Translations under genes and position numbers: made by a program
Part shown: in pieces, positions 1-6,370 of the stretch
Position numbering within the stretch: the first letter of the stretch is position 1
How the letters are laid out: the number at the start of each line of letters is the position of its first letter
From: Candidatus Pacearchaeota archaeon
GTDB lineage: Archaea > Nanobdellota > Nanobdellia > Pacearchaeales > GW2011-AR1
Direction: 5' to 3'
Assembly: GCA_018304205.1 (NCBI GenBank)
Contig: JAGVWR010000033.1
Location: 1 to 18,659 of the forward strand
Length of the DNA: 18,659 nt
The notes under the pieces: generated by a model
Databases searched by the model: none
What the model was told of the DNA's origin: nothing
The model's input: only the letters and a program-made list of their open reading frames with translations

Positions 1-226
1 CATTTTGCCCGCCTGTTAAATTGCTTCCGTCATTGCTATAAACTAAGCTATTGGCAGAAGAACCTCCTCCACCTCCAGAGCCTCCTCCAGAAGAGGTTGT
101 AGTTTCAGTTGTTGCCCTTCCAGTAATTTGTCCCCAAAAATCACCGAGAGAAAATGCAGAAACCAAAGAAATTGACACAATAAAAACTAAGAGTAGACTA
201 AAAAACAAGACAAACCCTCTTTTCAT
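1..226 (-). CDS. Secreted Gly/Ser-linker surface protein, N-terminal part
   Basis: Only the first 75 codons lie in the window; the gene runs off the left edge. The product begins MKRGFVLFFSLLLVFIVSIS, a basic N-terminus and hydrophobic core ending in VSA (about residue 24), so it should be exported. It is followed by the short motif FWGQITGRA (residues 30-38), then a Thr-rich and Gly/Ser-rich flexible stretch (residues 39-57). Low-complexity linkers of this kind, after an 'ITGR/ITGK' motif, recur in my recollection of DPANN surface proteins. A minus-strand TATA box (CTTATAAA read on the plus strand, 252-259) lies about 29 nt before the ATG, so the mRNA has almost no leader. It is transcribed away from the tRNA gene. 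The function is unknown because the folded domain lies outside the window. Confidence 0.75.
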   Translation of the reverse strand, partial: MKRGFVLFFSLLLVFIVSISLVSAFSLGDFWGQITGRATTETTTSSGGGSGGGGGSSANSLVYSNDGSNLTGGQN

Positions 227-339
227 GTTAATATAATAAACAAATATTCAACTTATAAACTTTTGCTAGAAAATAATTAACCCCTGAAATGAAATTTGTA
301 ACATATGTAAAAATTCTAACATTACCACTTCTAAAAACA

Positions 340-347
340 TTTAAAAG
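340..347 (+). promoter_or_regulatory. TATA box of tRNA-Phe transcript
   Basis: TTTAAAAG is centred about 28 nt before the mature tRNA 5' end, so transcription should begin within a few bases of it. A second A/T box (351-358) would start transcription inside the tRNA and is less likely to serve it. No other promoter precedes the hydrolase gene at 447. Confidence 0.6.
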
Positions 348-371
348 TCATTTAAATCTAAGTTTTATCAT

Positions 372-442
372 GGGAATGTAGCTCAATGGGAGAGCACACG
401 ATTGAAGCTCGTGCCGTGGGGGTTCGATTCCCCCCTTTCCCA
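372..442 (+). tRNA. tRNA-Phe (GAA)
   Basis: A full cloverleaf of 71 nt can be drawn. The acceptor stem is GGGAATG against CTTTCCC with one T-T mismatch (positions 6-67). The D arm is GCTC/GAGC. The anticodon stem is CACGA/TCGTG with loop TTGAAGC, giving anticodon GAA. The variable loop has 4 nt (CCGT), and the T arm is GGGGG/CCCCC with loop TTCGATT. The discriminator is A73 and position 37 is G, both usual for archaeal tRNA-Phe. CCA is not encoded; TTTT follows directly. No intron is seen. The next coding region starts 4 nt after the discriminator base, so this tRNA appears to lead a protein-coding transcript. Confidence 0.95.
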
Positions 443-446
443 TTTT

Positions 447-1379
447 ATGAAAAAGAGATTTTACAATTTTAAAAAGAGAAGGACAGTTACAATAATATCC
501 CTAGTGATAGTTGTACTCCTAGTTTTATACATCGTAGCAGTTATTTATTCAACTGGATTTTTTCAATCTTCAAAGATAGACGAAAGAGACTTGTCTTATT
601 GGCAGTATGAAAACGGATTCATAAAAAACACCGACGAATACGCGCAAGTTGGAGAGACAAAAACGTGTTGGTTCTTAATACATAGTTATACTGCAACGCC
701 ACTGGAAATGAAAGAATTGTCAAGCACTATAAATTCAGAGTTTGGAGATTTTGTCTATGGGCTTAAATTATCAGGGCATGGCGAAGTTCCAAGTAAATTG
801 GAAGACAAGAATTTATCTATATGGTATGATGAAGTAGAAAAGAAATATCTTCTTTTCGATTTTTGTGACAATATTAATTTTGTTGCCTCCTCCTTAGCCT
901 CCTCCTTAGCATTAAAATTTGCAGAAGAGCACGAAGTAAAAAATATTTATTTAATTAATCCATTTTTAGAGAAGCCATATAAATTTTATAAAATATTACC
1001 TTACAAAACAAGAGTAGAATTATTCTCGGACATATTTAATTATAAAAAGAAAAAAGAGCTTGGAAAAATAAATTCAATTGAAGGACAAAACAATCACGTT
1101 TCTTACTGGAATATGCCTTATTCTCCGATAAAGAACTCGTTATCCTTCATTAATGAAGTAGAATCTAACTTGAGTAAGATTCAAAATCCTATTTTTATAG
1201 CTTATTCGGAAAACGACGAAGTTGCAGGAAGTTATAGCGCAGATTTAGTATATGATTCAGTTTCTTCAAAAACAAAATTAAAGAACAATTATAAAAATTC
1301 AAATCACATCCTATTACTAGATTATGATAAGAAATATCTTATAAAAGGCATAATAAATTTTGAGAAATCAAATAGATGA
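447..1379 (+). CDS. Membrane-anchored alpha/beta hydrolase (esterase-like)
   Basis: A 310-residue protein with an N-terminal membrane anchor (about residues 12-37) and an alpha/beta-hydrolase fold of the carboxylesterase/monoacylglycerol-lipase type. LIHSYTATPLEM matches the oxyanion strand (usually LLHGFTGSP), LKLSGHGEVP matches LPGHG, and WYDEVEKKY the following helix. The nucleophile elbow reads VASSLASSLAL, where GxSxG is usual: the Ser is kept (best S149) but both Gly are Ala. The acid is D257 (SENDEVA) and the base H287 (NSNHILLLDYD). A substrate cannot be named. The start was placed at ATG 447, because a TTG start at 402 would lie inside the tRNA. It shares an ATGA overlap with the next gene, so the two are probably co-translated. 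The active site should face outside if the anchor is N-in. Confidence 0.75.
   Translation: MKKRFYNFKKRRTVTIISLVIVVLLVLYIVAVIYSTGFFQSSKIDERDLSYWQYENGFIKNTDEYAQVGETKTCWFLIHSYTATPLEMKELSSTINSEFGDFVYGLKLSGHGEVPSKLEDKNLSIWYDEVEKKYLLFDFCDNINFVASSLASSLALKFAEEHEVKNIYLINPFLEKPYKFYKILPYKTRVELFSDIFNYKKKKELGKINSIEGQNNHVSYWNMPYSPIKNSLSFINEVESNLSKIQNPIFIAYSENDEVAGSYSADLVYDSVSSKTKLKNNYKNSNHILLLDYDKKYLIKGIINFEKSNR
885..908 (+). repeat. 12-bp tandem duplication in the nucleophile elbow
   Basis: GCCTCCTCCTTA occurs twice back to back, encoding ASSL-ASSL (residues 147-154) exactly where the hydrolase nucleophile Ser should lie. The repeat is perfect and in frame. Confidence 0.9.
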
Positions 1380-2839
1380 CCAAAAAAACAAAACTCACAA
1401 AAAAGAAGGTAATTCTTTCTATTATATACATAGTTCTAACAGTTTATTTTCTAGTCTTCTTTTATAGCTTAACAAAACCTCTTCCAGAAGGAATTAGTCT
1501 AGAAGGAGGCGCAAGATACGTTTCAGAAGACGAAATAGATTTTCTTTACGATTTAAATTACTTGCATCAAAATGGATCAAATGTCATAGAACAAGAAATT
1601 TTCAAAAACGTCTTTTTTTTAGTGGATAACGCAGAAAATTTCATTATAATTGACATGTTCTTGTTTAATGCGGATTATACCAATAAAGAAAGATTTATTC
1701 CTCTTACAACAACATTAAAGGATAAACTTATAGCTAAAAAGAAATCAAACCCAAATTTACAAATTTATTTCATAACCGATGAAATAAATAATTTTTATGG
1801 TTCTTACACTTCAGAAGAGATAAAAGAACTAAAAGAAAACAACATCAATGTAATAATTACCGATCTCACCAAGCTAAGAGATTCAAATCCTGCATACTCT
1901 TCATTTTGGAGAATTTTTCTTCAGCCTTTTGGAACATCTGGAGATGGATGGATAACTCATCCACTAGGAAATAAAAATCATAATGTTACTCTAAGATCTT
2001 ATCTAAAATTAATTAATACAAAGGCAAATCATAGAAAAGTAATTGTTGCAGATTTTAATTCAAGTATTTATTCCCTAGTTACCTCAGCAAATCCACATGA
2101 AGCTTCAAGTTTACACTCCAATGTAGCTCTTCTAATAAAAGATGGAATTCATAAAGACATAATTGAAGCAGAAAAATCAGTTGCAAAATTTTCTTCTTCA
2201 GAAATAAAAATAAATAATTCTTTAATTCCAGAAATAAGCGAAAATAAAGACATACAAATTCAATTTTTGACAGAACAAAAAATACGTTCCAATCTTCTTA
2301 AAGACATTGATTCCAGCACTTCAGGAGAAACAATTGACTTAGCAATGTTTTATCTTTCAGACAGAAAAATAATCAAATCTTTATTAAACGCACAAGAAAG
2401 AGGAGTAAATGTAAATATTATTCTTGATTCTAATAAAGACGCCTTTGCCAGAGAAAAGAATGGTATACCAAATAGGCAAGTAGCTTATGAATTATTCAAA
2501 AAGTCAGATGGAAAAATAAACATAAGGTGGTACAATACTCGAGGAGAACAATTCCATACAAAAATGATAATAATAAAGAAAAAAGATAGAACAATAGTTT
2601 ATCTAGGCTCGGCAAACTTTACAAAGAGAAATCTTGGTGATTTAAATCTTGAAGCAGACGTTAAACTCTCCTCCCCAAATAACAAGTCAATAATTATTGA
2701 AATAGATTCTTATTTCAACAGACTTTGGAATAATGTTAATGGCTCTTACACTCTAGATTTTGAGAGTTACAAAGACTCTTCAAAAACAAAATACCTCCTT
2801 TATAGATTCCAAGAGTTTTCTGGATTTAGTAGCTTCTGA
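1376..2839 (+). CDS. Phospholipase D-family membrane protein
   Basis: A 487-residue PLD-superfamily enzyme with one N-terminal membrane segment (about residues 12-32). Two HKD half-sites are seen. The first is NHRKVIVAD (H219, K221, D226), followed by a SANPHEASS stretch. The second is FHTKMIII (H394, K396), followed by GSANFTKRN and a downstream Glu (LNLE). In the second, the Asp expected four residues after the Lys is a Lys, with a KKD just after. The family transfers phosphatidyl groups or cleaves phosphodiesters; bacterial relatives with a similar KPLPEG segment after the anchor are annotated as cardiolipin synthase-like. Its start overlaps the hydrolase stop by 4 nt. Both proteins carry N-terminal anchors, so a shared role in lipid or envelope metabolism is plausible (inference). 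Confidence 0.8.
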   Translation: MTKKTKLTKKKVILSIIYIVLTVYFLVFFYSLTKPLPEGISLEGGARYVSEDEIDFLYDLNYLHQNGSNVIEQEIFKNVFFLVDNAENFIIIDMFLFNADYTNKERFIPLTTTLKDKLIAKKKSNPNLQIYFITDEINNFYGSYTSEEIKELKENNINVIITDLTKLRDSNPAYSSFWRIFLQPFGTSGDGWITHPLGNKNHNVTLRSYLKLINTKANHRKVIVADFNSSIYSLVTSANPHEASSLHSNVALLIKDGIHKDIIEAEKSVAKFSSSEIKINNSLIPEISENKDIQIQFLTEQKIRSNLLKDIDSSTSGETIDLAMFYLSDRKIIKSLLNAQERGVNVNIILDSNKDAFAREKNGIPNRQVAYELFKKSDGKINIRWYNTRGEQFHTKMIIIKKKDRTIVYLGSANFTKRNLGDLNLEADVKLSSPNNKSIIIEIDSYFNRLWNNVNGSYTLDFESYKDSSKTKYLLYRFQEFSGFSSF

Positions 2840-2849
2840 TTTGTAAAAG

Positions 2850-2857
2850 TTTATAAA
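2850..2857 (+). promoter_or_regulatory. TATA box, leaderless transcript
   Basis: TTTATAAA is centred about 25 nt before the ATG at 2879, so the mRNA should start at or beside the start codon. No Shine-Dalgarno sequence is present. Confidence 0.65.
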
Positions 2858-2878
2858 ACCATTTACCTTCTTTCTTAA

Positions 2879-3280
2879 ATGAAAAAAGAGGGTACTTCTA
2901 GTGATAACAAATATGGCTTTGCTTCATTTATTCTAGGATTGTTCACCGTAATTTTCTTTTTCACAGTCATTCCTCCTTTAATAATGGGAATTACAGGAAC
3001 TGTTTTCAGTTTAATTCAAATAAAAAAGAAAAACAATAAATGGGCGCTAGCAGGATTAATACTCTCGATAATAGGGATAATCCTTGCAGTTATACTTCTA
3101 ATATTTTTTGTGAAAATGATCTCAACAACTTCCTTAATAATAGAATGCAGTCAGAATCCTTCTTCAGAAGCATGCAGTAAATTACAAGAAATCTCACCAG
3201 AGTTTCAGCAATACGTAACATGCTTCCAAAATCCTCAAGCCCCAGGATGCACGGAATTATTAAACTCAAACCCCTACTAA
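2879..3280 (+). CDS. DUF4190-like small membrane protein
   Basis: A 133-residue protein. A polar start (residues 1-11) leads to two hydrophobic helices (about 14-37 and 53-77) joined by a lysine-rich loop (KKKNNKWA). The pattern FASFILGL...GITGTVFSLIQIKKK...WALAGLILSIIGIILA is that of DUF4190 proteins, which have no assigned function. After the second helix comes a tail of about 50 residues with four Cys (CSQNPSSEAC and CFQNPQAPGC), spaced as two similar pairs that could form disulfides outside the cell. The gene shares a transcript with the pilin-like gene, whose ATG lies 7 nt beyond its stop. Confidence 0.65.
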   Translation: MKKEGTSSDNKYGFASFILGLFTVIFFFTVIPPLIMGITGTVFSLIQIKKKNNKWALAGLILSIIGIILAVILLIFFVKMISTTSLIIECSQNPSSEACSKLQEISPEFQQYVTCFQNPQAPGCTELLNSNPY

Positions 3281-3287
3281 CATAAAC

Positions 3288-3887
3288 ATGAACCAAAACA
3301 AAAAAGCAGCCATAGAACTTTCAATAGGTACAGTCGTTATAATAGTATTGGCCATGTCAATGCTTATTCTTGGCTTAGTTTTAATAAGAAATATTTTTAC
3401 AGGTGCAACAGACAGTGTTAATATTTTGGATGACAAAGTTCAATCAGCAATCGTCTCCTTATTTGCAGAAGAAGGTACAGATGTTGCAGTTTTACTTGGT
3501 CCAGACAGAACAGCAAAGATAAAACCAGGGTCTGATGATGTTACAGTTGGAGTTGGATCTAGAACTCCCGATGGATCAGAAGCGGACAGAAAGAGATTAC
3601 AATACAAAGCAACTCTCGAGAATCCAACAGGGAACAATTGCGTAAGTCCTAAATTTCTTGGAGATAGAGGTGCAAGAGCATTATTCAAGACTCCTTTAGA
3701 TCAATGGATTTCATTCGATGAATTTTCTGGAGCAAATGTATTTGCTTCGATTGAAATAACAGTAAAAAAAGGAACAGCAACATGCTCTCAAAAGATATTT
3801 ATTGATGTAAGAGATACAGAAAATAACAATGACGAATTTGCAGGCACATTCTTTAGATTAGAAATTCTTAAAGAAGGACTATTCTAA
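3288..3887 (+). CDS. Pilin-like protein with class III signal segment
   Basis: A 199-residue protein starting MNQNKKAAIELSIGTVVIIV. Two lysines, then A-A-I-E, then a long hydrophobic helix (to about residue 34) resemble the class III (type IV pilin/archaellin) signal processed by archaeal prepilin peptidase, with cleavage expected near KKA. This N-terminus is common in uncharacterised DPANN proteins. The remaining 165 residues look like an extracellular beta-rich domain, with two Cys (CVSPKF and CSQKIF) that could form a disulfide. It lies 7 nt behind the DUF4190 gene without a promoter of its own, so the pair probably forms an operon. A role in surface filaments is possible but unproven. Confidence 0.6.
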   Translation: MNQNKKAAIELSIGTVVIIVLAMSMLILGLVLIRNIFTGATDSVNILDDKVQSAIVSLFAEEGTDVAVLLGPDRTAKIKPGSDDVTVGVGSRTPDGSEADRKRLQYKATLENPTGNNCVSPKFLGDRGARALFKTPLDQWISFDEFSGANVFASIEITVKKGTATCSQKIFIDVRDTENNNDEFAGTFFRLEILKEGLF

Positions 3888-3900
3888 CAAGATCTTACAT

Positions 3901-3908
3901 TTTATATA
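3901..3908 (+). promoter_or_regulatory. TATA box, leaderless transcript
   Basis: TTTATATA is centred about 25 nt before the ATG at 3930. It predicts a leaderless mRNA for the nucleotidase gene. Confidence 0.65.
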
Positions 3909-3929
3909 GCCCCGATTTTTTGTTTAATT

Positions 3930-4541
3930 ATGAAAATAGCCATTGACATTGATGATACTTTATCAAACACTGCAGATCCGTTATTTTCGTTCTACAGTCT
4001 AAAATTAGGAAAGAAATTCAAAAGAGAAGATCACATACAATATGAATTGCACAAAACTCTAAATTGTACTCGCGAAGAGTCGAGAAAAATTCTAAATGAA
4101 TTTCATCAAAATGGACAGCTTGGAGAAGTATTACCTTTAGATTATTCGATAGAAGCGGTTAATGAATTAAAAAAGAAGCATGAATTATTTATAATAACTT
4201 CTCGACCTTTACAATTTAAACAAACAACATTTGATTGGATTAAAAAACATTTACCAATAAAAGAATCAAATATAATTTTTGCAGAGGATATTTACAAAGA
4301 AGGCAATAGAAAATCAAAAGCAAACATATGCAAAGAACTGGGCATAAATATTATGATTGAAGACGCGGCACATCATGCCATAGATTGTGCAAAAACTGGC
4401 ATAAAAGTTATCCTTTTTGACAATCCCTGGAATGAGAAACTAAAGCACAAAGACCTTACAAGAGTTAAATCCTGGAAAGAAGCTATGAAATCCATAGAAA
4501 AAACTGGAAAAGGCTCAACAAAAAGAAGTAGCAAGACTTAA
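3930..4541 (+). CDS. HAD-family 5'(3')-deoxyribonucleotidase-like phosphatase
   Basis: A 203-residue cytosolic HAD phosphatase that best fits the 5'-nucleotidase, deoxy, type C family (NT5C; bacterial YqfW relatives). HAD motif I is DIDDTL (residues 6-11: nucleophile D6, general acid D8). Motif II is IITSRP with its Ser/Thr. Motif III Lys is in RKSKANIC. Motif IV is MIEDAAHHA, and VILFDNPWN resembles the end of this family. The expected reaction is removal of phosphate from a (deoxy)nucleoside monophosphate, with Mg2+. The exact substrate is not visible. The last 15 residues (after SIEK) are basic and probably disordered. It has its own promoter and is followed by the promoter of the NFACT-R gene. 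Confidence 0.75.
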   Translation: MKIAIDIDDTLSNTADPLFSFYSLKLGKKFKREDHIQYELHKTLNCTREESRKILNEFHQNGQLGEVLPLDYSIEAVNELKKKHELFIITSRPLQFKQTTFDWIKKHLPIKESNIIFAEDIYKEGNRKSKANICKELGINIMIEDAAHHAIDCAKTGIKVILFDNPWNEKLKHKDLTRVKSWKEAMKSIEKTGKGSTKRSSKT

Positions 4542-4544
4542 AAA
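4537..4544 (+). promoter_or_regulatory. TATA box, leaderless transcript
   Basis: CTTAAAAA overlaps the nucleotidase stop codon and is centred about 25 nt before the ATG at 4566. Confidence 0.55.
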
Positions 4545-4565
4545 CCCAGAATTTTTACCATTTTC

Positions 4566-5147
4566 ATGTTATTACAAGATTACAATAAATACAAGTGGTT
4601 TTTAACTAGTTCAGGAATATTAGTTGTTGCTGGTAAATCTGCTGTTCAAAATGATGAACTTTTGAAAAGAATAAAATCAATGAATAGAGAGTTTATAGTA
4701 ATGCATACAAATTCTCCAGGGAGCCCATTCTCAATCATTCTAGAAGATCCTGGTAAAGTAACAAAAGAAGATATGCAAGAATGCGCAATATTTACCGCTT
4801 CATTTTCAAGAGCTTGGAGACTAAAAAAGAAAGGAGCCATTATTGATCTTTTCAAAGTTTCGCAATTATCTAAACCTATAAAACTTAAAGTAGGTACATG
4901 GATTGTAAAAGGAAAAGTGGAAAGAAAAGAATTTCCATTAGGATTAGTTTTAACAGTGCAGGAAAAGAAATTGAGAGCAGTCCCAGAAAAGACTGTTAAA
5001 TTAAAGAGGAATGTTTTACTTAACGTATTTCCAGGAGAAAAAGATAAAACAAAAATGACCGAAGAAATAAGTAAGAAACTTAATAATAAATTTTCAAGAG
5101 AGGAGATTTTAGCCGCCTTACCAGCAGGCGGGGTATCTTTCAAATAG
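4566..5147 (+). CDS. Stand-alone NFACT-R (DUF814) RNA-binding protein
   Basis: A 193-residue protein that matches only the C-terminal NFACT-R domain of RqcH/NEMF-type proteins. YKWFLTSSGILVVAGKSAVQ (from residue 8) fits the typical 'WFxSSDGxLVVGGRDAxQN' start. Then come a PGSPF turn, an Ala/Ser-rich helix with SRAWR, and GTWIVKGK, which fits 'GSFMIRGK'. RqcH/NEMF proteins recognise peptidyl-tRNA-blocked large ribosomal subunits; NFACT-R is their RNA-binding part. Here the N-terminal NFACT-N and coiled-coil regions are absent, so tailing activity is not expected from this chain alone. About 60 further residues follow the domain. The next gene, a YhbY-like RNA-binding protein, begins at the base after its stop codon, pointing to a joint task on ribosomes or tRNA. 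Confidence 0.75.
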   Translation: MLLQDYNKYKWFLTSSGILVVAGKSAVQNDELLKRIKSMNREFIVMHTNSPGSPFSIILEDPGKVTKEDMQECAIFTASFSRAWRLKKKGAIIDLFKVSQLSKPIKLKVGTWIVKGKVERKEFPLGLVLTVQEKKLRAVPEKTVKLKRNVLLNVFPGEKDKTKMTEEISKKLNNKFSREEILAALPAGGVSFK

Positions 5148-5384
5148 ATGGCCGTTGATCATCAAGCGCAATTTCAATTAGGAAAAAATGGTCTTACTGA
5201 AGGAGTTATAGAATCACTAAAACTTTATTTTAAATATCATAAACAAGTTAGAATTTCTGTTTTAAAATCTGCGACAAGAGATAGAACAGAACTTAAAGAG
5301 CTTGCCGAAAAGATAAAAACAGAAATAGGAATAAGATCTTCCTACAAGATCTTAGGTTATACGATCATTCTAAGAAAATTGTAA
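5148..5384 (+). CDS. YhbY/CRM-family RNA-binding protein
   Basis: A 78-residue protein with the fold signature of the CRS1/YhbY (CRM) domain: FQLGKNGLTEGVIESLKLY holds the conserved G-K-N-G loop, followed by VRISVLKSA and a C-terminal GYTIILRK strand. Bacterial YhbY associates with pre-50S subunits, and plant CRM proteins bind intron RNA. Archaeal single-domain relatives are thought to act in ribosome or RNA maturation. The ATG directly follows the TAG of the NFACT-R gene, so translation is very likely coupled. The length is slightly below the usual 85-100 residues but covers the whole domain. Confidence 0.75.
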   Translation: MAVDHQAQFQLGKNGLTEGVIESLKLYFKYHKQVRISVLKSATRDRTELKELAEKIKTEIGIRSSYKILGYTIILRKL

Positions 5385-5402
5385 TCAAAACTCATATAAA
5401 CA

Positions 5403-5410
5403 TTTATAAA
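5403..5410 (+). promoter_or_regulatory. TATA box of the S19e operon
   Basis: TTTATAAA predicts a transcription start near 5432, which leaves a leader of about 61 nt before the S19e ATG, unlike the leaderless neighbours. Confidence 0.65.
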
Positions 5411-5433
5411 CGCTCAAAATTAGTGTTGTATAT

Positions 5434-5480
5434 GAGTTTAACAGCCAAATTGGCTGTTCTAGTGCTGCAAAGCACGACTC
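5434..5480 (+). promoter_or_regulatory. Structured leader: possible three-way junction
   Basis: The predicted 5' leader of the S19e mRNA can fold into a three-way junction. Closing stem GAGT/ACTC (5434-5437 with 5477-5480) encloses two hairpins. The first is AACAGCC/GGCTGTT (5440-5446 with 5452-5458, loop AAATT; the DNA is a 9-1-9 inverted repeat). The second is GTGCT/AGCAC (5462-5466 with 5471-5475) capped by GCAA, a GNRA tetraloop. The fold starts within a few bases of the predicted transcription start. Alternatively, ATG 5432 could open a leaderless 29-codon ORF (stop 5519-5521) that overlaps the S19e start in another frame; it would run through the same bases. Either would suit control of the operon. 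No function is shown. Confidence 0.5.
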
Positions 5481-5492
5481 GAATATTTAATA

Positions 5493-5903
5493 ATGGTAGA
5501 AGTAAGAAGCATAGATCCTAAGAAATATAATATTACTTTAGCACAAGCCCTAAAAGAACTTGATGAATTCGAAAAACCGGTTTGGGTAGATTTTGTAAAA
5601 ACTTCTGCAGGTAAACAAAGGCCAAACATAGATCCTGACTTTTGGTATAAAAGAGCAGCTTCTATATTAAGACAAATATATATTAAAAAAATTCTTGGAG
5701 TTAACAAACTCAGATCTCGCTACGGGGGAAGAAAAAAAAGAGGAATGAAGCCGGAGCACTTCGTAAAAGCTGGAGGAAAAATAATAAGAAAAATATTGCA
5801 GCAAGCAGAACTGGCAGGTTTACTTGAAAAATCAAAGACAAAGAAGGCAGGAAGACAGTTAACTTCAAAAGGAAAACAGTTCTTGGAGGACTTGGCAAAA
5901 TGA
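5493..5903 (+). CDS. rps19e: Small ribosomal subunit protein S19e
   Basis: A 136-residue protein with the full S19e signature: PVWVDFVKTSAGKQRPN, DPDFWYKRAASILRQIYIK, GVNKLRSRYGGRKKRG, then HFVKAGGKIIRKILQQ and a QLTSKGKQFLEDL C-terminus. S19e is found only in archaea and eukaryotes and is needed for 40S/30S head maturation. ATG 5493 was chosen because the product then starts MVEVRSIDP, close to the family start; no Shine-Dalgarno sequence precedes it. It heads a tight operon: its TGA overlaps the ATG of the CsrA-like gene by 4 nt. In many archaea the next gene is PDCD5 and then L39e and L31e; here the PDCD5 place is taken by the CsrA-like gene. Confidence 0.95.
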   Translation: MVEVRSIDPKKYNITLAQALKELDEFEKPVWVDFVKTSAGKQRPNIDPDFWYKRAASILRQIYIKKILGVNKLRSRYGGRKKRGMKPEHFVKAGGKIIRKILQQAELAGLLEKSKTKKAGRQLTSKGKQFLEDLAK

Positions 5904-6172
5904 CGCTGATACTAGGAAGATATAAGGATGAAGAGTTAGTTGTAGCGGATATGGCTAATAAACAAGGCGTTGGAAGAATTTTTGTAGTAGATATAAAAGG
6001 AGATAAAGTAAGACTAGGATTTGATGTACCCGATACATATACAATACTCAGAAAAGAATTAGTGAACTCCAATGATCTTTACAACGCTTTAAGAGAAGGA
6101 AGACCGCTAAATCTGGAAATGATGGGATATTTAGAAAGATTTAACAAGCATCAATCTGCGGGGATAAAATGA
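5900..6172 (+). CDS. CsrA-like RNA-binding regulator
   Basis: A 90-residue protein that aligns over residues 1-54 with bacterial CsrA/RsmA. MTLILGR matches MLILTR (R7 for CsrA R6), EELVVAD matches the second strand, and DIKGDKVRLGFDVP matches GVKGNQVRIGVNAP (R38 and P44 for R31 and P37). ILRKEL matches VHREEI, with R51 for R44, a key RNA-binding residue. Six extra residues lie between strands 2 and 3, and about 36 residues extend the C-terminus (55-90). CsrA is a dimer that binds GGA in hairpin loops of mRNA and blocks translation or alters stability. The gene overlaps S19e and L39e by 4 nt on either side, and GGAGG (5885-5889) precedes its ATG. A role in feedback on this operon is inference. 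CsrA is otherwise known from bacteria, so transfer is likely. Confidence 0.7.
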   Translation: MTLILGRYKDEELVVADMANKQGVGRIFVVDIKGDKVRLGFDVPDTYTILRKELVNSNDLYNALREGRPLNLEMMGYLERFNKHQSAGIK

Positions 6173-6369
6173 CAACGCATTATCAAAAGAAAGTAAAATT
6201 AGCAAGACAAACTAAAAAGATAAAATGGGCTCCATTTTGGGCAGTTGTAAAGAAGTTTGGTCCAGGTAAAAGAGTTCATCCTTCAGCAATCACTGCTCAA
6301 AAAAGACATTGGAGAAGAACTAAATTGAAATTAAAACCAAGAACAATGGGAAAGAGACATCTAGGATAA
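6169..6369 (+). CDS. rpl39e: Large ribosomal subunit protein L39e
   Basis: A 66-residue, very basic protein. KKVKLARQTKKIKWAPFWAVVKK followed by HWRRTKLKL is the L39e signature; the core HWRR(S/T)KLK is almost invariant. L39e lies in the wall of the peptide exit tunnel of archaeal and eukaryotic ribosomes. The usual length is about 51 residues. The surplus here is an insertion before the HWRR motif (VHPSAITAQK) and a short tail (PRTMGKRHLG). Its ATG overlaps the stop of the CsrA-like gene by 4 nt, and L31e begins one base after its stop, so all are read from one mRNA. A G-rich stretch (GGGGAT, six bases) just upstream may serve as a weak ribosome binding site. Confidence 0.9.
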   Translation: MTTHYQKKVKLARQTKKIKWAPFWAVVKKFGPGKRVHPSAITAQKRHWRRTKLKLKPRTMGKRHLG

Positions 6370-6370
6370 A

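Noticed and set aside
51..236. Plus-strand ORF rich in Pro and Glu
   Set aside because: It is the complement of the Gly/Ser linker and signal peptide of the minus-strand secreted protein; its composition is an artefact of the GGA/TCT repeats.
301..308. ACATATGT resembling the centre of the 20-bp palindrome at 10409-10428
   Set aside because: The outer TTAC/GTAA arms are not symmetric here, and an 8-bp palindrome is common by chance in A/T-rich DNA.
402..446. Upstream TTG start for the hydrolase
   Set aside because: The extra 15 codons lie within and just after the tRNA-Phe gene and match nothing in the family.
5432..5492. Self-cleaving ribozyme (hammerhead type) in the S19e leader
   Set aside because: The three-way shape is similar, but the conserved hammerhead core bases are absent.
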